From Acidobacteriota bacterium (GTDB lineage: Bacteria; Acidobacteriota; Terriglobia; Bryobacterales; Bryobacteraceae): 33,404 nt of DNA. Made by a program: the position numbers and the translations under genes. How positions within the stretch are numbered: the stretch's first letter is position 1; each line of letters starts with the position of its first letter. The notes beneath the pieces are model-generated. The model searched no databases. It had not been told where the DNA came from and was given only the letters and a program-made list of their open reading frames with translations. Of the stretch, positions 8,489 through 15,932 are shown in pieces. The DNA lies in contig SYLY01000323.1 of the NCBI GenBank assembly GCA_005808475.1, forward strand, positions 1 through 33,404. Reading direction: 5' to 3'.

Positions 8489-11400
8489 GGGGGCGCGTTC
8501 AAACGGTCCCGGCGGACGTTTGGGAACGCCGCGCCGCGCTCGATCCCACTCGGAGCTTCATCGTGCAGGCCCCGGCGGGATCGGGCAAGACGGAACTACT
8601 GATACAGCGTTATCTGGCGCTGCTGGCCCGCGTCTCCGCGCCCGAATCCGTGCTCGCGATCACGTTCACGGTCAAGGCGTCGGGCGAGATGCGGGAGCGT
8701 ATCGCCGCCGCGCTGGAAGCCGCGCTCTCCGGAGCGGACACGCCGGACGCGAACTCGCGGCTCACGCGCGAACTGGCCGCCGCGGTGCTCGATCGCGATC
8801 GCGAGGCGGGCTGGGAAATCCTCGCCAACCCGTCCCGGTTGCGGATTCACACGATCGACGCGCTGTGCGCCGGCATCGCGCAACGCATGCCGTGGCTGGT
8901 GCGATTCGGCGCGATGCCGCGCGTGACCGAGCAAGCGGCGGAGATGTACGCCGAGGCGGCGCGCGCGACGCTGCGCCTGGTCGGCGGCGGCAACGAATGG
9001 GCGGAGCCGGCCGAACGCGTGCTGTCGCACCTGGACAACGACTTCGCGCGCGCCCGCCGGATGCTGGAAGCGCTGCTGCCGCGGCGCGATCAGTGGTTGC
9101 GCCACGTAGTGGGTCCGCATCGCGATCCCGGCGCGATTCGCGAAAGCATGCAGGCTACGCTCGCGGCCGTGTGCGATCGCGCCCTGGCGCGTCTGCGGAA
9201 CGCCGTTCCTCCGCTGTGGCGCGGCGAGATGTGGGACTTGGCCGGGTTCGCCGCCGCGAATCTGGGCCGGTCCGCCGCCGACGACTGGAGTGGCTGGCGG
9301 TTCTTGCGCGGACTGCTGCTGAAAACGGACGGCGACTGGCGCGAGAAGCCGGATCATCGCAACGGGTTCCCGGCCTCCGAGAAGGCCTGGAAACAGCGGC
9401 ACGCCAGACTGGTGCTGCAACTGCGCGGATCGGAGGATTTTCGGCAACGGCTCGAGGAGTTCGCCTCCGTTCCGTCGCCTTCGTTCGACGACAACCAGTG
9501 GGAAGTGTTGGAGGCGCTGCTGCGATTGTTGCCCGCCGCCGCCGCTCAGTTGCGTCTGGTGTTCCAGGAACACGGCACGGTCGACTTCTCCGAAATCGCG
9601 CAAGCGGCCTCGCGCGGGTTGGGCGAGATCGGCGGTCCGTCGGATCTCGCGTTCCACATCGGCGGCCGCTTCGAGCACATCCTGGTGGACGAGATGCAGG
9701 ACACCTCGATCACGCAGGTGGAACTGCTGTCGAAGCTGACCGCGTCGTGGGACGAGTCCGATGGCAACACGCTGCTCCTCGTCGGCGACCCGATGCAATC
9801 GATTTATCGATTTCGAGAAGCCGAGGTCGGCCTGTTCCTCCGCGTACGCGAACGGGGTCTCGGGCAACTGCATCCGGAACCCCTGGCGCTGTCGGCGAAC
9901 TTCCGTTCGCGGCCGGAGATCGTCGAGTGGGTGAACGGCGCGTTCGCGCTCCTGTTTCCGGCGGAGGAGGATGCGCTGCTCGGAGCGGTTCGATTCCACC
10001 CCTCCACGGCGTTCCGGCCGGCCGGCGGCGAAGGCGCCGTGCAAGTCCACGCGTTCTTCGGCGCCGACCCACGCCCGGAGGCCATGCGCGCCGCGGGGCT
10101 GGCGGCGGAGGCGAGCAAGAAGGGTTCGGTGGCGATCCTGGTGCGAGCGCGAACACACGTGCCGGCGATCGTGGCGGAACTGCAGCGGCTCGGCGTCTCC
10201 TATCGCGCGGTGGAGCAAGACCTGCTCGGCGAACGCCCCGCCGTTCGCGACCTGCTGGCGCTGACGCGCGCGTTGCTGCACCTGGCCGACCGGCCCGCCT
10301 GGCTCGCAATCCTGCGCGCGCCCTGGTGCGGGCTCGGCTTGGCCGATCTCCACGCGATCGCCGGCGGCGACTCGCGCGCGGCTGTGTGGGATTTGTTGCG
10401 GCGCGACGATCTCCGCGTGACCGGGGCGGAGCGGCTCGCGCGATTCCGCTCGGCCATGGAGGGCGGCCTGGCGCGCGTGCGGCGCATGCCCCTGCGCGAT
10501 TGCGTCGAGCGCACGTGGCGCGCTCTCGGCGGACCGGCGAGCCTCGAGGACACAGCGGCCGAGGGCGACGCGGCGCGCTTTCTCGGATTGATCGAGGAGA
10601 TGGATCGCGGCGGCGAGATCGCCGATTTTCAGGCGCTCGACGAGCGCGTGAGCGAGCTTTACGCCGATCCCGATCCCGCCGCGGACGAATCGCTCCAGAT
10701 CATGACGATCCACAAGGCGAAGGGCTTGCAGTTCGACACGGTGATCGTGCCGTGCCTGGGCCGCGAGGCGCAACGCGACGACAAGCAACTCCTCTTGTGG
10801 GCCGAACTGCCGCGCGAGGACGATGGCGCCGATCTGGTGATCTCGCCGATGGAGACCGCCGAGGACGAGTCCGATCCGATCTACGAGTGGCTCCGCGATC
10901 TCGAGCGGCGCCGCGGCGAGCACGAGGCCGCGCGGCTTCTTTACGTGGCGGCGACGCGGGCGAAAGAGAAGCTCCACCTGATCGGCCAGGTGGAAGTGAA
11001 GGACGACGAAATCCGGCGGCCCCGCGCGGGAAGCCTGTTGCGATTGCTTTGGCCCGTGGTGCGCGACGACTTCCAGCGCGCGTTCGAAGGCGGCGAGCCG
11101 GTCACCGAAAAGCCGGCGATCGCCCGCGAGGGTCTGTCGTTGCGGCGGTTGCCCGCGTCGTGGGATGGCGGCGCGGAAGCCGGCGCTCCCGTCTGGACGC
11201 CCGCCGAGGAGCCCGAGCCCGTTGCCTTCGCCTGGGTGGGCGACACGCTTCGCCATGCCGGCACCGCCGTGCACGCCTGGCTGCGGCGGGTCGCCGAAGA
11301 CGGAGTGGAGAAGTGGGACGGCGCGCGGATCGCCGCCGCGCATCCGGCGATCGAAGCGGGGCTGCTCGCCTTGGGCGTGCCTCCCCGGGAAGTTCGCGAC

Positions 11401-11793
11401 GCGGCCCGCACCGTTTCCGATGCCGTGGTGCGCGCCCTTTGCGACGAGCGCGGACGCTGGATCCTGCGCCGCCGCCCCGCCGATGCGTGCGAGTACGCGG
11501 TGGCCGTGGAACTGGACGGCGCGATCCATCACGCCGTGGTGGACCGCACGTTCGTCGAGGATGGCGTGCGATGGATCGTCGACTACAAGACCAGTTCCCA
11601 TCAGGGGGCCGGTCTCGAGGACTTCCTGGAAAAGGAACGCTCGCGGTACAAGGATCAGTTGCAACGCTACGCCCGGCTGTTCCGCCGGTTCGAGAACCTG
11701 CCGGTGCGGCTCGGGCTTTACTTCCCGCTGCTGGGCGAATGGCGGGAGTGGGAGGATGAGGCCTACGTATTCACGCTCACGCCGCCCGAGTGA
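8485..11793 (+). CDS. addA: AddA-like UvrD/RecB-family helicase-nuclease
   Basis: This 1102-residue protein is an SF1A helicase with a C-terminal nuclease, of the AddA/RecB family. It should unwind and degrade broken DNA ends with the AddB-like protein so that recombination can start. Motifs in order are Walker A QAPAGSGKTELL (28-39), Ia AITFTVKAS, HTIDALC, Walker B VDEMQDTS (Asp402-Asp406), LLVGDPMQSIYRFREAE (III), LSANFRSRPEIV (IV), MTIHKAKGLQFDTVI (V) and RLLYVAATRAKEKLHLI (VI). The nuclease has VDRTFVEDGVRWIVDYKTS near 1033, then QLQRYARLF. The GTG start overlaps the upstream stop (GTGA); the open frame extends far upstream only as a shadow of the AddB-like gene. No truncation is visible. 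Confidence 0.93.
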   Translation: MRGRVQTVPADVWERRAALDPTRSFIVQAPAGSGKTELLIQRYLALLARVSAPESVLAITFTVKASGEMRERIAAALEAALSGADTPDANSRLTRELAAAVLDRDREAGWEILANPSRLRIHTIDALCAGIAQRMPWLVRFGAMPRVTEQAAEMYAEAARATLRLVGGGNEWAEPAERVLSHLDNDFARARRMLEALLPRRDQWLRHVVGPHRDPGAIRESMQATLAAVCDRALARLRNAVPPLWRGEMWDLAGFAAANLGRSAADDWSGWRFLRGLLLKTDGDWREKPDHRNGFPASEKAWKQRHARLVLQLRGSEDFRQRLEEFASVPSPSFDDNQWEVLEALLRLLPAAAAQLRLVFQEHGTVDFSEIAQAASRGLGEIGGPSDLAFHIGGRFEHILVDEMQDTSITQVELLSKLTASWDESDGNTLLLVGDPMQSIYRFREAEVGLFLRVRERGLGQLHPEPLALSANFRSRPEIVEWVNGAFALLFPAEEDALLGAVRFHPSTAFRPAGGEGAVQVHAFFGADPRPEAMRAAGLAAEASKKGSVAILVRARTHVPAIVAELQRLGVSYRAVEQDLLGERPAVRDLLALTRALLHLADRPAWLAILRAPWCGLGLADLHAIAGGDSRAAVWDLLRRDDLRVTGAERLARFRSAMEGGLARVRRMPLRDCVERTWRALGGPASLEDTAAEGDAARFLGLIEEMDRGGEIADFQALDERVSELYADPDPAADESLQIMTIHKAKGLQFDTVIVPCLGREAQRDDKQLLLWAELPREDDGADLVISPMETAEDESDPIYEWLRDLERRRGEHEAARLLYVAATRAKEKLHLIGQVEVKDDEIRRPRAGSLLRLLWPVVRDDFQRAFEGGEPVTEKPAIAREGLSLRRLPASWDGGAEAGAPVWTPAEEPEPVAFAWVGDTLRHAGTAVHAWLRRVAEDGVEKWDGARIAAAHPAIEAGLLALGVPPREVRDAARTVSDAVVRALCDERGRWILRRRPADACEYAVAVELDGAIHHAVVDRTFVEDGVRWIVDYKTSSHQGAGLEDFLEKERSRYKDQLQRYARLFRRFENLPVRLGLYFPLLGEWREWEDEAYVFTLTPPE

Positions 11794-11799
11794 GTCCGG

Positions 11800-12024
11800 T
11801 CACGGCCGAAAGACCGCGATGCCGTCCACCGTCTCCCGGAACCGGAACACGCGCGGGTCGGAGAAGCTGTCGCCGCACGGAACGCTGCCTTCGTGCGCGT
11901 TCCGCATCAGTTCCACCGCCGCCAGTTCCAGCGCGGATTCGAAGCGGCGTTCGATGGAATCGGACTCGAGCGCCCGGCCCTCGCGGTCCTCGATGCGGAA
12001 TCCAAGCACGGTGATCGGGTTCAT
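11800..12024 (-). CDS. Unknown small protein (74 aa)
   Basis: I do not recognise this protein. It starts MNPITVLGFRIEDREGRALE and is charged and soluble, with no membrane segment and one cysteine. Two things support it as real: a GGAAAG Shine-Dalgarno lies 3 bases before the ATG, and the frame stops 6 bases short of the convergent AddA-like gene. The longer open frame upstream overlaps the DinB-like gene on the other strand and reads as shadow. The DinB-like gene diverges from it across 84 bases, where no clear promoter was found. Confidence 0.6.
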   Translation of the reverse strand: MNPITVLGFRIEDREGRALESDSIERRFESALELAAVELMRNAHEGSVPCGDSFSDPRVFRFRETVDGIAVFRP

Positions 12025-12108
12025 GCGCTTTCCGATGATCGCGGCAACCCCGGCGGCTCGACATTTTCCATCTCCGCCCGCCCGGCGTGCATCCGTAGGA
12101 GTGAAGTC

Positions 12109-12744
12109 ATGATTACCAAGGAACTCGAAAACTTTCGCGCCGCGCGGCGACGCTCGCTGACCGCGATCCGCGTATTGAGCCAGGAGCAGACGGAATTCGC
12201 CCCGCCGGGAAGATGGTCCGCGGGCGAGATTTTCGATCACCTGCTCGCCTCCGAGCGCACGTGGCGAACGACTCTGGCGCGGCTCATCGAGTTGGAGAAG
12301 TCGGGGCGGGTTCCGGTGATCGTTCACGAGGCCGAGGCGATGAAGACGCCGCTCGGGACGATCCCGAAGCAGGCGGCGGCGCTGCTGACGATTCCGATGA
12401 CGATGATGAACATGATGGTCCCGGCGGGGGTCACGCAATACCTGCTGCGGAACCGGCTGTTCGCGGCCCAGGCGCCGAAATCGATTCAGCCGTCGAAGGG
12501 CCGGTCCGTCGTGGCGCTCGAGCGGGACCTGATCGAGTCGCTCGAACGCACCGAAGCCCTGCTCGCCGCCAACCCGGGAGCCAACTGGCGCCGGCTGTGC
12601 GCTCTGCATCCGGTGTTGGGCCGAGTCACCGCGCCGGGAATGCTCGCGATGCTCGCGGCCCACGAGGACCGGCACCTGAAGCAGTTGCGCGAACTACTGG
12701 CGTCGGCGCCGGTCACCGCCGAAGCGCTGACGGCCGTTCACTGA
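12109..12744 (+). CDS. DinB-like metal-dependent protein
   Basis: This 211-residue protein has the DinB/YfiT four-helix fold pattern. The predicted metal-binding histidines are His44 in WSAGEIFDHLLASERTW and His185 and His189 in LAAHEDRHLKQL. DinB-family members are often thiol-transferases or damage-linked proteins; the specific reaction here is not known. The central part (GTIPKQAAALLTIPMTMM) is unusually methionine- and hydrophobic-rich, perhaps a membrane-contacting insert. The start ATG is preceded by AGGAG at 7 bases. An in-frame ATG 216 bases upstream lies antisense to the 74-aa gene and was not used. The stop is 1 base from the end of the convergent ceramidase-like gene. Confidence 0.82.
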   Translation: MITKELENFRAARRRSLTAIRVLSQEQTEFAPPGRWSAGEIFDHLLASERTWRTTLARLIELEKSGRVPVIVHEAEAMKTPLGTIPKQAAALLTIPMTMMNMMVPAGVTQYLLRNRLFAAQAPKSIQPSKGRSVVALERDLIESLERTEALLAANPGANWRRLCALHPVLGRVTAPGMLAMLAAHEDRHLKQLRELLASAPVTAEALTAVH

Positions 12745-12745
12745 T

Positions 12746-14062
12746 TCACGGGCGCCGCGCCAATTCGTCGACCTTGGCGGCCAGCGTCTCTTCCACCGCC
12801 GCGCCGAACGGTCCCGGCAGCGGCCGGTAGAGCATCGAGTCGCCGCCCTCATAGCCGCCTTCGCGCAGCACGCGCAGCGAAGGGACATAGGCGAAGACAT
12901 CGTTCGAATACGCCGCCACCCACGTCGAATCCCAGCCGTACTTCGCCTTGAATCGGAGCGCGTAATCGGCGACCGCCTCGCCGCTCAACGCGATCAGCAT
13001 CGGTCCGGAACCGAACCGCCAGACCTGAACTGGCGCCGGGTAGTGATCGGGCAAGCGGCCGTCGCGCTCGACGATCTTCAGGAGTTGCAACGCATGACGC
13101 CGGCGGATGGGATGCTCGCTGTTCGAGTCCTTGCGGAGTTCGTCGATCGAAGGAGCGGGAGCGAACGGCAGCGGCGCGTGCCCGTACGCCGCGCGCAGTG
13201 GACCTTCCACCGGCTTCATGCGCCCGTCCAGTACCTGCGCCACCGCGGCGGCCAGTGTGCGTCCGTGGCTTTCGGCCAACTCCACCGTTCGCCTCGGCAA
13301 CGGATTTGCGTCCGCGCCGCAGCCCGCCATGTACATCGCCGTCGCGCCCGGATATCTCCTCTCGAGTTCGATCATGGCGAATCCCGCGTAGTCGCCCGAG
13401 ATCCGGTTCACGCCCAGCGTGGTGTTGTGGCTGGCGTATCCGAACAGCACGGCGCGCAGTTCCGCCTCCGGCGATCGCACCGCGAGCACCGGCACGTCCG
13501 GATCGATGACGCCCGGAAGCGCCCGGCTCATCACCGCGCGGCGGCGATTCACCGCGATGCCTGCCAAGCCTTGCTCGAACGACAGCCGCGCGGGCGCCAG
13601 ATTGCGGACCGCGGACGCGATCGCCTGCTCCGCCCGGCCGATGAGCCACTGTCCATACTCGCGGCTGGCCGCGATCTGCGCGTCGTTCATCCGGTAGGCG
13701 TACCGCTCGATCCACTCCTCCCCCGCCGCCGGACCCGTGTGCGTGTGCGACGCGTTGAGCAGCAGCCGCTCCCGGGGAATGCCGAGCTTCTCCGCGCGTT
13801 CCGCCAACGGACCGGCGATCGACGGGTTCACGCCCACCAGATCGAACGTGACGATGGCCGACACCGCGCCCGCCGATTCGAGCGCCAGCGCCTTCACCCA
13901 TATGTCGTGCAGCGCGCCTTCCGAAGGTCCCGTCCGGCCGTCGTAGCCCGCCATCCAGACCGGCCGTTCGGGCGTGATCCTGACCTTGGCCACGCCCGCT
14001 CGCCATTGCGCCTGGCACAGGGCTGCGAACACGGCCAGCATCGACGCGAAGCGCAGGCCCAT
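12746..14062 (-). CDS. Secreted neutral/alkaline ceramidase-like hydrolase
   Basis: The 438-residue protein matches the N-terminal catalytic domain of neutral/alkaline non-lysosomal ceramidase. Members cleave the amide bond of ceramides with a zinc ion; acidobacterial relatives may use other substrates. A signal peptide is seen at residues 1-18 (MGLRFASMLAVFAALCQA). The body begins WRAGVAKVRITPERPVWMAGYDGR, the usual opening of the family. Zinc-site type motifs are NASHTHTGP and, later, YASHNTTLG and MAGCGADANP. Full ceramidases are nearer 650-700 residues, so the C-terminal Ig-like domain is missing or never present. It follows the globin gene by 5 bases and probably ends the operon. Confidence 0.85.
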   Translation of the reverse strand: MGLRFASMLAVFAALCQAQWRAGVAKVRITPERPVWMAGYDGRTGPSEGALHDIWVKALALESAGAVSAIVTFDLVGVNPSIAGPLAERAEKLGIPRERLLLNASHTHTGPAAGEEWIERYAYRMNDAQIAASREYGQWLIGRAEQAIASAVRNLAPARLSFEQGLAGIAVNRRRAVMSRALPGVIDPDVPVLAVRSPEAELRAVLFGYASHNTTLGVNRISGDYAGFAMIELERRYPGATAMYMAGCGADANPLPRRTVELAESHGRTLAAAVAQVLDGRMKPVEGPLRAAYGHAPLPFAPAPSIDELRKDSNSEHPIRRRHALQLLKIVERDGRLPDHYPAPVQVWRFGSGPMLIALSGEAVADYALRFKAKYGWDSTWVAAYSNDVFAYVPSLRVLREGGYEGGDSMLYRPLPGPFGAAVEETLAAKVDELARRP

Positions 14063-14067
14063 CGCTC

Positions 14068-14457
14068 TCACTCGCCGCGATTGATCATGAACGTCGCCAC
14101 TTGCGCGAAGAACGGCTCGAGGGCGGCACGCGCGGCCGCGGGAAGCGCGGACTCGTCCAATGCCGCCGTCATCAACTCGATCCAGCGGTCGCGCGCCGCC
14201 TGATCGATGGCGAACGGCGCGTGCCGCATGCGCAGCCTCGGATGGCCGCGTTGCTCGATGTAGCGCGTGGGTCCGCCGAAGCGGAACACCAGAAAGTCGC
14301 GGAGACGTTCTTCCGCGCCCTCCAGATCGTCCGCCGGATACATCGGCGCCAGGACCGGATCGCCGGGAACGCGCCGGTAAAACGCTGCGGTGAGTCTCCG
14401 GAATCCATCCTCGCCGATCAGCGGAAAGACTTCGTCGTCGGGCGCCGGCGAGATCAG
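14068..14457 (-). CDS. Group 2 truncated haemoglobin, probable CTG start
   Basis: This is a small haem protein for O2 or NO chemistry. From the proposed start it has 129 residues. FRRLTAAFYRRVPGDPVLAPMY carries the B10 tyrosine (Tyr27), MRHAPFAI the proximal F8 histidine (His79), and ARDRWIELM the G8 tryptophan (Trp92), which together mark group 2 (GlbO/YjbI type). No ATG, GTG or TTG lies in frame between the DUF1501 stop and the globin core, and the first ATG (Met39) would delete the first helices. A CTG overlaps the upstream stop (CTGA) and is preceded by AAGGAG at 8 bases, so a CTG start is the most economical reading. Its place after a DUF1501 gene and before a ceramidase-like gene gives no clear functional link. 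Confidence 0.85.
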   Translation of the reverse strand: MISPAPDDEVFPLIGEDGFRRLTAAFYRRVPGDPVLAPMYPADDLEGAEERLRDFLVFRFGGPTRYIEQRGHPRLRMRHAPFAIDQAARDRWIELMTAALDESALPAAARAALEPFFAQVATFMINRGE

Positions 14458-15932
14458 GCCACAATCTCCTTGATCGGCGCGCCGAAGTCGATGTCCAGGC
14501 GCTTGCGCCCTGGAACCTCCAGCCGCCGGGGATCCAGACCCAGTTGCCGCAGCACGGTGGCGTGAACATCGGTGACGTAGTGGCGATTCTCCACCGCGTG
14601 GAATCCGAGCTCGTCGGTGGCTCCGTGCGTCACGCCGCCCTTGATGCCGCCGCCGGCCATCCACACGCTGAAGCCGTAAGGATGATGATCGCGTCCGTTC
14701 GTGCCCTGGCAGCCCGGCGTCCGTCCGAACTCGGTGCACCACACCACCAGGGTGTCGTCCAGCATTCCGCGCTGCTTCAGATCCTTCAACAGGCCGGCCA
14801 CCGGCTGGTCGGTTTGCGCGCACAGTTCGGTGTGAGTCTTCTTCAGATTCGAGTGGCCGTCCCACTTGCCCGCGCCGCCATTCTGTCCGTGGAACACCTG
14901 CACGAAGCGCACGCCGGATTCGGCCAGTCTACGCGCCGCCAGGCAAATCTCGCCGAACGGCCGCGTGGTGTCGTGGTCCAGCCCGTAGAGCTTGCGCGTC
15001 GCGTCGTTCTCCGTCGAGAACTTCATGACCTCCGGCACCGACGCCTGCATGCGAAACGCCAGTTCGTAGGACTTGATCCGCGCGCGCATGGCGGGGTCGT
15101 CCGGATACTCCGCGCCGGCGATTCCGTTCAATTCGCGCAACAGTTCGAACTCGCGCTTCTGATCCTCCGGGCCGGTGCTCGGAATCGCGAACGGAAGCGG
15201 GTTCTTCGTATCCACAGCCAGTTGGACGCCGTTGTGCTCGGGGCCCAGGTACGATCCACCGTGCGCGCCCACGCCGCCGCAGCAGGTGTCGATGATATCG
15301 CCGAGCACGACGAACTGCGGCAGATTGTCGTTCAGCGATCCCAGGCCGTAGTGCACCCACGACCCGATGGTCGGAAAGTGCCCCTCGAGCGAATGCCGTC
15401 CCGTGTGGAATTGGATCTGCGCGCCGTGGTTGTTGTCGGTGGTCCACATGGAGCGCACCACGGAGATATCGTCGATACACTCACCCACGTGCGGGAACCA
15501 GTCGCTGACCTCGATGCCGCTCTTGCCGCGCTTGGAGAAGCCGGTCTGCATCGGGTAGATGAACTGGTGGGTCTTGTGCAGCCCCTTGATTACCTCGCGC
15601 AGATTCTGCTTCACCAGCGGGTTGGAGAGCACGCCGGCGTGCGGCGTGTCCACGAACTTCTTGCCCGCGTATTTGTTCAGTTCCGGCTTGGGGTCGAACG
15701 ACTCCATGTGGCTCGTGCCGCCGATCATGAACAACCAGATGACGCGTTTGGCCTTGGGAGCGAAGTGGGGCTTGCCGTCGGGCGGGGTCCAGCCGGCGGT
15801 GGCCGCGCGGGCCACTCCGTCGCGATGCAGCATGGCGCCGAGCGCCAGGCCGGTGAATCCCATGCCCGCGTCGGCGAGAAAGCCGCGGCGGCTACCGAAT
15901 CGTGATGAAGTCGTTGTGATTGAAGAGGACAT
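14454..15932 (-). CDS. DUF1501 secreted protein (module A)
   Basis: This 492-residue DUF1501 protein belongs to the sulfatase/alkaline-phosphatase-like superfamily common in Planctomycetes and Solibacter-type acidobacteria. The biochemical function is unknown. A twin-arginine signal is visible (SRRGFLADAGMGFTGLALGAML, Arg15-Arg16), indicating export of a folded protein. The domain begins near residue 60 with KAKRVIWLFMIGGTSHMESFDPK. LVVWCTEFGRTPGCQGTNGRDHH and GGGIKGGVTHGATDELGFHAVEN are the conserved C-terminal blocks, and VTDVHATVLRQLGLDPR closes it. The ATG lies 41 bases inside the 3' end of the DUF1549/1553 gene, which fits production as a pair. A paralogue lies at 26720-28102. Confidence 0.9.
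   Translation of the reverse strand: MSSSITTTSSRFGSRRGFLADAGMGFTGLALGAMLHRDGVARAATAGWTPPDGKPHFAPKAKRVIWLFMIGGTSHMESFDPKPELNKYAGKKFVDTPHAGVLSNPLVKQNLREVIKGLHKTHQFIYPMQTGFSKRGKSGIEVSDWFPHVGECIDDISVVRSMWTTDNNHGAQIQFHTGRHSLEGHFPTIGSWVHYGLGSLNDNLPQFVVLGDIIDTCCGGVGAHGGSYLGPEHNGVQLAVDTKNPLPFAIPSTGPEDQKREFELLRELNGIAGAEYPDDPAMRARIKSYELAFRMQASVPEVMKFSTENDATRKLYGLDHDTTRPFGEICLAARRLAESGVRFVQVFHGQNGGAGKWDGHSNLKKTHTELCAQTDQPVAGLLKDLKQRGMLDDTLVVWCTEFGRTPGCQGTNGRDHHPYGFSVWMAGGGIKGGVTHGATDELGFHAVENRHYVTDVHATVLRQLGLDPRRLEVPGRKRLDIDFGAPIKEIVA

Noticed and set aside
8520-11759. Over 1000-codon open frames on both strands across the AddA-like gene
   Set aside because: The frame at 8485-11793 holds all helicase and nuclease motifs in order; the others are arginine- or histidine-rich shadows without motifs.
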